Shown here one piece after another: positions 1 through 6,495 of a DNA stretch of 6,495 nt. Source of the stretch: Acidobacteriaceae bacterium (GTDB lineage Bacteria > Acidobacteriota > Terriglobia > Bryobacterales > Bryobacteraceae); assembly GCA_019245255.1 (NCBI GenBank), contig JAFARV010000541.1, forward strand, positions 1 to 6,495, in the 5' to 3' direction. The notes beneath the pieces are model-generated. The model saw only the letters and a program-made list of their open reading frames with translations. It searched no databases and was not told the DNA's origin. Positions within the stretch are counted from its first letter, which is position 1; each line of letters begins with the position of its first letter. Position numbers and translations under genes: made by a program.

Positions 1-3000
1 CACCGTAGCAGGACTTGCACAACATGTGGAAGAGTTGATGCTTCGCCGCCACAGCCTCATCGTTCCCCCCCTGACGCGAGTCGCGCGGCCGCCCCGTATT
101 CCGCTATCGTTCGCACAACAGCGGTTGTGGTTCATTCATCAGCTCGAGCCCGGAAACGAACAGTACAGCATTCCGTACCTAATGCGCTTGACCGGACGCC
201 TGAATGGCACTGTACTGGAGCAGAGTTTGAACGAAATTGTACGCCGGCACGAAGTACTGCGCTCCCGCTTCATCATGGAAGACGGCGAGGCGCTGCAGGT
301 CGTCGAGCCCTCCGCGGCAGTTCCGTTCGTTATCACGGACTTGACCAAGCTTCCCGCGGATCACCGAGAGCAAGAGGCACATCGGATGGTAACCAAAGAA
401 ATCGAACGGCCGTTCGATTTGAGTGCTGCGCCGATGTTCCGAGCATTGCTGATTCGGTTAGACGAAAGCGATCACGTCTTCGCCATAACGTTGCACCACG
501 CGGTTTGCGATGGCTGGTCGCTTGACGTACTTTCGGAGGAGTTGACGGCCTTCTATGATGCCTTCCTCGAGAACCGTTCGCCGCAGCTGAAAGAATTAGC
601 GGTACAGTATGCCGATTACACCCTCTGGCAACACGAGTTCCTGTCTAGCGTGCGGCTGGAAAAAGAAATCGAATACTGGAAACAACAGCTGGCAGGAGCT
701 CCCGCGATACTCAATCTTCCTTGCGATCGTCCACGTCCTCCCCGCCCCACACTCGTCGGTGCACAAGCATCCGTTCTCCTACCCGCAGCTCTACTGGAGG
801 AGCTAAAGCGTCTCGGGCACGGAGAAGGCGCAACGCTGTTCATGACCTTGCTCGCGACTTTGAACGTGCTGCTTTGGCGCTACTCTGGCCAAGATGACAT
901 TGCGGTTGGGTGCCCGATAGCCGGACGAAATCGAGTAGAGCTAGAACCGTTGATCGGCTTTTTCGTGAACACTCTCGTGTTGCGCACTAGCTTGGCTGGC
1001 AATCCAACGTTTCGAAACTTACTCAACCGAGTACGACAGACAGCCCTGAACGCGTACGCACACCAGGATCTTCCGTTCGAGAAGCTCGTCGGAGAAATGA
1101 ACCCGACACGCGACGCAGCCCAGAATCCACTCTTCCGAGTGGCGTTCGTTCTGCAAAACATGCCTCGTCAGAATAGAAAAATCGGAGAATTGGCCGTTAC
1201 GCCATTCGCGATCAAAACTTCGAAGTCCAAATTCGATCTGACGCTAATAGCCCACGAGCACGTGGATGGCTTGCGTCTCAACCTGCAGTACAGCACGGAT
1301 TTGTTCGACGAGCCGACAATTGGGCGGATGCTGCAGCATTATCAGGCTCTGCTCGAATGCATTGTGAAGGAGCCGGATTTGGAGATTTCGGATCTGTCGT
1401 TCCTCACCGCGAGCGAGCAACACTTGCTGTTTGACTGGGGCAGCGCCACTAGCGAATACGCCCGCGAGTCCAGTATTCAGCATTTGTTTGATCAGCAAGC
1501 GGCAACTCGTGAAAACGCTGTAGCGCTCGAGTGCGGCGAAACAGGCATGACCTATGGCGAGCTACAGCACCGCGCAAACCAATTCGCGCACTATCTGCGG
1601 TGCCGTGGCATCGGGACAGGTGCTCTCGTCAGCATCTGCATGGAGCGCTCGATAGAGTTAGTCGTCACGATACTTGGAATCTTAAAGGCAGGCGCAGCTT
1701 ATGTACCACTGGATCCAGACTACCCCCCAGAGCGGTTGTCCTTCATGCTGGAAGACACGTGCGCGGCACTGCTCGTGACACAGGACCGTCTACTGGAGGA
1801 TGTGGCGAGTACACTTGGCACGCCAGTGATCTGTCTGGATCGCGACCGGGACCTGATTGCACGGCAACAGCCGACTCAACAGCTGCCAATTGGGGCACCC
1901 GACGATCTTGCATACGTTATGTACACGTCAGGATCAACGGGGCGGCCTAAAGGCGTTGCGGTTCCGCACCGGGGAGTTGTTCGGCTGGTCAACAATCCAA
2001 ATTACGCAAGTTTCACCCCCGAAGACGTTCTTCTGCAATTTGCCCCGATAAGCTTTGATGCCTCGACGCTCGAGATTTGGGGCGCTTTGCTGAACGGAGC
2101 TAAGTTGGTTATCTCGCCTTCGCGTAACGCGTCGCTGGATGAGCTTGCCACGACCATTCAAGGGAAGGGGATAACTACACTCTGGCTGACTGCGGGCTTG
2201 TTCCACTTGATGGTAGAGCATCATCTGAAGAGGCTCCGCGGCGTGCGCCAACTGTTAGCCGGTGGCGACGTTCTCTCCATCAGCCATGTCAGGCGAGCTG
2301 TTCAGGAATTGCAGGGCTGTCGCATTATTAATGGCTACGGGCCGACCGAAAATACAACGTTCACATGCTGCCACACCATCACCCTTGACACGATCGGCGC
2401 TTCCGTACCCATAGGGCGGCCGCTCAGCAACACGCAGGTCTACATACTCGATGAACGGCAGAAGCTGGTGCCGATCGGTGTAGTTGGAGAGCTGTGTACC
2501 GGTGGTGACGGGCTCGCTCGCGCTTACGTGAATTCGCCTGAGCTCACAAAAGAGCGGTTCGTGGAGGTGAACGGCCTGGGGCGGCTATATCGAACTGGAG
2601 ATCGTTGCCGGTGGCGAAGCGACGGGCTCATCGAATTTGTCGGGCGCTTAGACAACCAGGTCAAACTGCGCGGATATCGGATCGAGTTGGGAGAAGTAGA
2701 GGCGGCCCTGAATCAACAGCCCGGCGTTGCGCAGAGCGTTGCTGTCATTCGTGAGGATAAACCCGGTGTCCGGCAATTGGTGGCTTACGTGCTGCCGCAA
2801 CCCGGGTCCCCACCGCAAAATGGAAATTTGCTTGGACACTTGAGGAAGAGCCTGCCCGAATTCATGGTGCCCGCAGCGGTTATAGTCATTGACGAGTTCC
2901 CGCTAGGACCAAATGGCAAAATCGATCGACGTGCTTTGCCGAAACCTGAAATGACGCTTGCTCAAGAAGCACGCCTATCGGGTCCACGCGACGAGTTCGA

Positions 3001-4186
3001 GCATAGGTTGCTCCACATCTGGAAGCAAGTCTTGGGAGTGAATTCGTGCTCTCTCACGGACAACTTTTTCGAATTGGGGGGACATTCCCTCCTGTTACTT
3101 CGTCTGGAGGCCATGATCGAGAAAGAATTCAAAAAGGTGGTGCCGTTATCCTTTCTTTTTCGATCTGCGAACATCGAAAGCATCGCTGCATTCCTTCGCA
3201 TAGATTCGAAACCTGAGCCCGAGATTTTCGTGCCATTGAAGGAACAGGGCGCCGGCCCAGCCTTCTTTTGCGTACATGAGGTGATGGGTGAAGTAATGAT
3301 GTTCCGCCACTTCGCCAAGTTCTTAAACCCGGATCAGAGATTCTTCGGTGTTCAATTTCCTCCTGAGGAGCGAGCCCCCGAATGTGTCACCTCGATAGAG
3401 GCGGTTGCAGCACGCTACGTTGATGCGTTACTGGCTTTTCAGCCAGAAGGCCCATATCTGCTGGGCGGATGGTCGGCGGGAGCATCCGTAGCCCTCGAGA
3501 TGGCCCAGCAGTTACAAGCGAGAGGTCGCAATGTAGGACTCCTGGTTGCCATTGATGCCGCCCCGCCTAATACCGGTGTACCCGAGAGCCGCAAAACTCT
3601 GCGGTACTATTGCGACCTGGTCCGGAACGTTCCTCGTTGGATAGCCGACGAACTCATAGCGACTTTCTCGTGGAGACAGTTTTTCATTCGTGCGGTCCGC
3701 CGCTTGTCTTCGCCCGTAAAGAGAGTTCTGGCAAACCGGCGAGGCAGCGACGCACGCATCAAGTACACGATTGATCGTATTAACAAAGCGGGAAACTACC
3801 CGGAGCGTACCAGGGTGTTTATTGACGCTTTCTACCGTATACTGCTGCGATACAAGCCGAAGCCCTACAACGGGCGTGTAGTTCTCTACAAAGCCATGAC
3901 GCAGGATTTGTCCTCGCTGCGAGAGCCGGAGCGCGTGTGGAAAGCCTTAGCAACACACGTTGACGTCGTGCCCGTAAGGGGCACTCACGTAAGTCTTCTA
4001 GAGGAGCGTCATTGCCAACAATTCGCCGATGATCTAAATGCACGGCTCAAGCCGTTCCGAGACTCTTGGGCCGACAAGAAACGAACTGTGAACCACCCTC
4101 CCGACCGGGAACCCTCTATGTCCCTCCGGGAGGAGAGCACAGTGGCCGATCTGGAGTGGTCACGTTCTGCCGTCGTTCAGAGTTGA
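1..4186 (+). CDS. NRPS terminal module, C-A-T-TE (5'-partial)
   Basis: Last module of a multimodular nonribosomal peptide synthetase. It condenses the upstream peptide with one amino acid and releases the product. Numbering from the GTG at 26: condensation domain about 26-455, with HHAVCDG at 157-163 (second His catalytic). Adenylation domain about 484-972: A1 508, A3 YTSGSTGRPKGV 633, A5 NGYGPTE 769, A7 YRTGDR 855, A10 NGKIDR with Lys965. Thiolation domain about 988-1056, with LGGHSL and phosphopantetheine Ser1021. Type I thioesterase about 1068-1345, with GWSAG (Ser1150), Asp1177 and His1321. Hand alignment to GrsA gives pocket D-A-L-W-L-G-G-T-F-K, suggesting valine or a similar branched residue. 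The GTG is probably not the start: the frame is open from base 2 and the preceding residues, TVAGLAQH, look like the end of an upstream thiolation domain. No epimerase or methyltransferase is visible. A tail of about 40 residues follows the thioesterase. The product is unknown; the domain calls are secure and the substrate is inferred. Confidence 0.97.
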   Translation, partial: TVAGLAQHVEELMLRRHSLIVPPLTRVARPPRIPLSFAQQRLWFIHQLEPGNEQYSIPYLMRLTGRLNGTVLEQSLNEIVRRHEVLRSRFIMEDGEALQVVEPSAAVPFVITDLTKLPADHREQEAHRMVTKEIERPFDLSAAPMFRALLIRLDESDHVFAITLHHAVCDGWSLDVLSEELTAFYDAFLENRSPQLKELAVQYADYTLWQHEFLSSVRLEKEIEYWKQQLAGAPAILNLPCDRPRPPRPTLVGAQASVLLPAALLEELKRLGHGEGATLFMTLLATLNVLLWRYSGQDDIAVGCPIAGRNRVELEPLIGFFVNTLVLRTSLAGNPTFRNLLNRVRQTALNAYAHQDLPFEKLVGEMNPTRDAAQNPLFRVAFVLQNMPRQNRKIGELAVTPFAIKTSKSKFDLTLIAHEHVDGLRLNLQYSTDLFDEPTIGRMLQHYQALLECIVKEPDLEISDLSFLTASEQHLLFDWGSATSEYARESSIQHLFDQQAATRENAVALECGETGMTYGELQHRANQFAHYLRCRGIGTGALVSICMERSIELVVTILGILKAGAAYVPLDPDYPPERLSFMLEDTCAALLVTQDRLLEDVASTLGTPVICLDRDRDLIARQQPTQQLPIGAPDDLAYVMYTSGSTGRPKGVAVPHRGVVRLVNNPNYASFTPEDVLLQFAPISFDASTLEIWGALLNGAKLVISPSRNASLDELATTIQGKGITTLWLTAGLFHLMVEHHLKRLRGVRQLLAGGDVLSISHVRRAVQELQGCRIINGYGPTENTTFTCCHTITLDTIGASVPIGRPLSNTQVYILDERQKLVPIGVVGELCTGGDGLARAYVNSPELTKERFVEVNGLGRLYRTGDRCRWRSDGLIEFVGRLDNQVKLRGYRIELGEVEAALNQQPGVAQSVAVIREDKPGVRQLVAYVLPQPGSPPQNGNLLGHLRKSLPEFMVPAAVIVIDEFPLGPNGKIDRRALPKPEMTLAQEARLSGPRDEFEHRLLHIWKQVLGVNSCSLTDNFFELGGHSLLLLRLEAMIEKEFKKVVPLSFLFRSANIESIAAFLRIDSKPEPEIFVPLKEQGAGPAFFCVHEVMGEVMMFRHFAKFLNPDQRFFGVQFPPEERAPECVTSIEAVAARYVDALLAFQPEGPYLLGGWSAGASVALEMAQQLQARGRNVGLLVAIDAAPPNTGVPESRKTLRYYCDLVRNVPRWIADELIATFSWRQFFIRAVRRLSSPVKRVLANRRGSDARIKYTIDRINKAGNYPERTRVFIDAFYRILLRYKPKPYNGRVVLYKAMTQDLSSLREPERVWKALATHVDVVPVRGTHVSLLEERHCQQFADDLNARLKPFRDSWADKKRTVNHPPDREPSMSLREESTVADLEWSRSAVVQS

Positions 4187-4233
4187 TACAGCCATCCAAG
4201 AGGTCAGATAAACCGGTCAGCGGAACACAAACG

Positions 4234-4258
4234 GTTGACGGGAACGCCCGAGCCCAAC
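4234..4258. terminator. Weak hairpin between convergent genes, possible terminator
   Basis: An imperfect inverted repeat lies 48 bases past the NRPS stop and 18 bases past the 3' end of the tRNA. The outer arms are GTTG (4234-4237) and CAAC (4255-4258). The inner arms are CGGG (4239-4242) and CCCG (4247-4250), with a 4-base loop. The two stems are separated by an asymmetric bulge. Read on the - strand, the hairpin is followed by a modestly T-rich stretch (CGTTTGTGTT), which would suit termination of the tRNA transcript. On the + strand no U-run follows. Its position suggests a terminator, but stem length and T-tract are poor, so this is tentative. Confidence 0.25.
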
Positions 4259-4276
4259 TGCCATTTGGAAGAACTC

Positions 4277-4366
4277 TGGCGGAGGAAGAGGGATTCGAAC
4301 CCCCGTGCGCCTTTCGACGCAAACGGTTTTCAAGACCGCCGGTTTCAACCGCTCACCCATTCCTCC
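4277..4366 (-). tRNA. tRNA-Ser (anticodon UGA)
   Basis: A complete class II tRNA of 90 nt, read on the - strand. The 7-bp acceptor stem is GGAGGAA (5', at 4366-4360) with TTCCTCC (at 4287-4281), followed by discriminator G (4280) and an encoded CCA (4279-4277). The anticodon stem GCGGT/ACCGT has one G-U pair and encloses loop CTTGAAA, giving anticodon TGA at 4332-4330. The long variable arm pairs TGCGTC with GGCGCA around a GAAA loop. The T arm is GGGGG-TTCGAAT-CCCTC. The long variable arm, G discriminator and UGA anticodon together identify serine; it should read UCA and, by wobble, UCG codons. It starts 23 bases beyond the stop of the - strand CDS, so it is either co-transcribed with that gene or driven by a promoter overlapping that gene's end. 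The stop codon of the NRPS lies 90 bases from its 3' end. Confidence 0.97.
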
Positions 4367-4373
4367 GCTTTCT

Positions 4374-4401
4374 ACCTTAACATCTGGAGCTACTTGCTCA
4401 A
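4374..4401 (-). promoter_or_regulatory. Weak candidate sigma70-like promoter for tRNA-Ser
   Basis: On the - strand, TTGAGC (4401-4396, 4 of 6 matches to TTGACA) is followed after 16 bases by TAAGGT (4379-4374, 3 of 6 matches to TATAAT). The -10-like box ends 7 bases before the tRNA 5' end. The -35-like box lies inside the last codons of the upstream CDS. Placement is right for a tRNA promoter but the match is poor, and co-transcription with the CDS is an equal alternative. Confidence 0.2.
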
Positions 4402-6495
4402 TCGGCGGAAATATTCGGCCACGGCGTCGCGGTAAGCCTCAGGCGCGTCCTCGCGAGCTCCGGTCCGCGCTGATGAAGATCCCTGCTCGCCCAAGCGCCG
4501 TTCCAGTTCTGCTTCCAGGCGCTCCAGACTGCGCGCGGCGTTCGCGCTGATGCGCGCATCCAGCAAACCGTCCTGCCCCTGAACGTGCTGTAAGTATTCG
4601 ATCGCGCCATTTGTATACTCACGGAGACTCCGATCGTTACGGCCTAGCATTGCGAAATCGTCCATGGCCTCGCGCGTCCCACCACCTATGGTGGGACTTC
4701 CCGCGGCAATCTGCGCACGTAATCCACGCGCTTCGTCAAGCGCTCGCGCGAGCGCATCGTTTTGCGCCGGCGAATTGCCTTGACCAAGTGCTCGTTGGGC
4801 CTGCTGCAACTGACGGCTCAACTGCTGCATTCCCGCGGTGATGCTATCTTCCATTGCCCAGGTTTGATCGCCGTACCCATTGCGCAGCCACTCCGAATTC
4901 TTCTGCATGCGCAGCGCTAGCTCCTGCTGTTCGGCATCGGAGAGCGCTTTTCGAAGCTTGCTTACCGCGTTGGGTTGTTCCGCGGCCAAGTCGCGTGCTT
5001 GTTGCTCCACTTCGCGCTGCAGCTGCTTTACCTGATCGGCCAGTTTATCGCCTTCAACAGCCAAGGCACGCTCCTGGGGAGTGCTCGGGCGGATCGGCTC
5101 CGGAATCAGGCGATGCCGCCAATAGCCGCCACCCGCGTAGCCGGGACCTTTCATTTCGGGCATCCCCGTGCCGGCCTGTGCATCGTTCTCAGCAGTGTTC
5201 ACACCCTCCGCCCCATATTGGCGCTTCACTCGGTTGGCAAGGTCACTCTGATGCTGCGACAGTTGCTGCGCGCGCCTGGCCAGATCGGCCAACGAATTCC
5301 CGGCCTGCTGCTCGAGCGCCCGCTGCAGACTTTTTTGTGCCTCCGAAAGCTGTTCTTCCGCCCGCCTCTGCGCCGTTGCATCGTGATCACTGACGGCCCT
5401 CCGCATCTCTTCCTCAGCCGTCTCGATTGCCTGCATTGCTTGCCGGCCTGCCTCGCTGACACCGCGTTGGCCTAACTGTGTTGCTTCCCCGGACTGCGAC
5501 TCTTGACCCGACTGCGATTGTTGCTGCCCGGACGCTGACTGCTGGCCCATTTGCGATCGTTCGCTCTGCGATTCGGAAGCCTCCTGATTTCGAGAGAGCT
5601 GCTGCATCTGTTGTCGCAACTGCTCCGCTTCACGCCGAAGTTGTTCCTGCTCCCACCGTTGGTGGAAGGTCTGCTGCTGTGCGCGCTGCTGAGCGAGCTC
5701 CTGTTGACGTCGCGCCAGATCTTTCAGTTTCTGCAACGCATCGTCAAGCTGCTTCTGCTGGTTGCCTGATCCAGCCATGGGAGACTGTTCGGTTTCGTAC
5801 TGGTTCTTCGACATATCGAGTTCCAGGTCCAACATGCGCGCAAGATCTTGCTGCGCTCCCATTGAGCCTCTTCCACCACCTCCCCCGTGATGGCCGAACG
5901 CGACTTGGATGTCGCGAAACATGGAGTCGGCACGCAGAAGATCCTGGAGCGCTTTCTGCTCTGGCGGCAGTGCATTGTGCCATCGTGCAGGTCGCAGTTG
6001 GTCGACTGCGCGCTGCATTTCGGAGGATGCCTCGGTCATGATTTTCGAAAACTGCTCGAACTGAGGGCTTGCGCCGACCAGTTCGCGGCTCCCCATCCGC
6101 TCGGCGAGCGTCTTCGCCTGATCGCTCAACTTGTTCTGCATTTCGGCGAGAAACCGTGCGTTTTGCCCGATTAAGGCGCGGTTTTTGTCGCCGTCCTTAA
6201 CCTGATTCCATGTCGCGGCAATGATTTCTTTTTGGCGCTCGGCGATCTCCTGAGCTTCATCGCCCCCTTGGCCTTCCCCGCCGCCGCCTCCCATCGCTTG
6301 CGATTGCCGGAAACTGAAGTCAAACGGTTCTGCCTGCGCAAAAATAATATCGCTCTGCGCGGTCTTGCTGACATCGCGCGCAGTCGCGTACATCGTGACG
6401 AGGTCTCCGGGCTGAAGCTTGAAATCCTCGAGATACAGCATGGTCTTCGCATTCGCTTCTTTGGTTCCCTTGCCCTTGAGAAGCGGAGTGACATG
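4390..6495 (-). CDS. Gln-rich coiled-coil protein, DUF4175-like (5'-partial)
   Basis: The C-terminal 701 residues of a large hydrophilic protein of unknown function, ending in TAG at 4392-4390. The frame is open to the right edge: residues before the Met at 6441 (VTPLLKGKGTKEANAK) continue the fold, so that Met is internal. Numbered from it: a beta-rich segment with LQPGDLVTMYATARD at 9-23, possibly the end of an Ig-like or extracytoplasmic domain. A Gly-rich linker follows at 50-60, then RQKEIIAATWNQ at 69-80, LLRADSMFRDIQVAFG at 168-183 and a second Gly run at 185-191. Long heptad-like Gln/Glu/Arg/Leu stretches occupy 225-290, 330-405 and 455-555, separated by a Ser/Gln/Gly low-complexity part (288-326). 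The C-terminus is EAYRDAVAEYFRRLSK. No membrane segment is visible here; in DUF4175-type relatives these lie at the N-terminus, off-window. The family call rests on overall style, not a search. It is richer in G+C than the NRPS and shows no link to peptide synthesis. Confidence 0.9.
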   Translation of the reverse strand, partial: HVTPLLKGKGTKEANAKTMLYLEDFKLQPGDLVTMYATARDVSKTAQSDIIFAQAEPFDFSFRQSQAMGGGGGEGQGGDEAQEIAERQKEIIAATWNQVKDGDKNRALIGQNARFLAEMQNKLSDQAKTLAERMGSRELVGASPQFEQFSKIMTEASSEMQRAVDQLRPARWHNALPPEQKALQDLLRADSMFRDIQVAFGHHGGGGGRGSMGAQQDLARMLDLELDMSKNQYETEQSPMAGSGNQQKQLDDALQKLKDLARRQQELAQQRAQQQTFHQRWEQEQLRREAEQLRQQMQQLSRNQEASESQSERSQMGQQSASGQQQSQSGQESQSGEATQLGQRGVSEAGRQAMQAIETAEEEMRRAVSDHDATAQRRAEEQLSEAQKSLQRALEQQAGNSLADLARRAQQLSQHQSDLANRVKRQYGAEGVNTAENDAQAGTGMPEMKGPGYAGGGYWRHRLIPEPIRPSTPQERALAVEGDKLADQVKQLQREVEQQARDLAAEQPNAVSKLRKALSDAEQQELALRMQKNSEWLRNGYGDQTWAMEDSITAGMQQLSRQLQQAQRALGQGNSPAQNDALARALDEARGLRAQIAAGSPTIGGGTREAMDDFAMLGRNDRSLREYTNGAIEYLQHVQGQDGLLDARISANAARSLERLEAELERRLGEQGSSSARTGAREDAPEAYRDAVAEYFRRLSK

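Noticed and set aside
26..28. GTG as the start codon of the NRPS gene
   Set aside because: The frame is open to the left edge and encodes a thiolation-domain-like tail before it. I see no convincing ribosome binding site upstream, and an NRPS rarely starts inside such a linker.
4123..4133. Palindrome CCTCCGGGAGG as a terminator of the NRPS gene
   Set aside because: It lies inside the reading frame, offers only about 4 bp of stem with a 3-base loop, and is followed by no T-run.
4201..4220. Two GGTCAG hexamers (4202-4207 and 4215-4220) as an operator or attachment repeat
   Set aside because: Six-base repeats 13 bases apart are expected by chance and no longer similarity surrounds them.
4066..4435. 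Small + strand ORFs over the NRPS end and the tRNA (peptides containing EEEGFEPPCAFRRKRFSR or RKRDSNPRAPFDANGF)
   Set aside because: These are antisense translations of the tRNA-Ser gene, a well-known source of false hypothetical proteins.
5470..5640. Repeated Gln/Ser/Gly codons as a tandem repeat or CRISPR-like array
   Set aside because: No fixed repeat unit or regular spacing. It is low-complexity coding sequence within an intact frame.
4854..6041. Long + strand ORFs opposite the coiled-coil gene (about 180 codons each)
   Set aside because: They are antisense shadows of a GC-rich, repetitive coding region. Their Arg/Ala/Pro/His-rich products show no recognisable domain, while the - strand frame is continuous for over 700 codons.
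6439..6441. ATG as the start of the - strand coiled-coil protein
   Set aside because: The frame stays open for 18 further codons to the window edge with plausible protein sequence, and the Met falls within what looks like a continuous beta-rich domain.

Overview
The window holds the 3' end of a large nonribosomal peptide synthetase (NRPS) gene on the + strand. Facing it on the - strand are a complete tRNA-Ser(UGA) and the C-terminal part of a large, Gln/Glu-rich coiled-coil protein. Both protein genes run off the window. The organism is a moderately GC-rich Gram-negative-type bacterium. The style of the - strand protein (Gly-rich linker, an 'RQKEIIAATWNQ' block, a 'LLRADSMFRDIQVAFG' block) recalls DUF4175-type hypothetical proteins of Acidobacteriota. 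That taxonomic guess is from memory of the family and is moderate to low in confidence.

Region 1 (1-4186, +): the last NRPS module, in the order condensation, adenylation, thiolation, thioesterase. The reading frame is open to the left edge, and the first residues look like the tail of a preceding thiolation domain. The gene is therefore multimodular, and this module ends the assembly line. The adenylation pocket reads D-A-L-W-L-G-G-T-F-K by hand alignment to GrsA, close to the classical valine code. The expected chemistry is addition of a branched aliphatic residue (valine best guess) to the upstream peptide, followed by release by the thioesterase through hydrolysis or cyclisation.

Region 2 (4187-4389): a short convergent intergenic region. 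It contains a weak hairpin, a tRNA-Ser(UGA) with encoded CCA (4277-4366, -), and a weak candidate tRNA promoter that overlaps the end of the - strand CDS.

Region 3 (4390-6495, -): the C-terminal 701 residues of the coiled-coil protein, whose stop codon lies only 23 bases before the tRNA 5' end. It has no visible link to peptide synthesis and looks like host backbone.

The NRPS end is visibly poorer in G+C than the - strand gene (157/300 versus 190/300 in five hand-counted 60-base lines each), and the 3' end of the tRNA faces the NRPS. This fits, but does not prove, a biosynthetic island whose border is the tRNA gene. I saw no transposase, integrase, CRISPR array or clearly novel system here.
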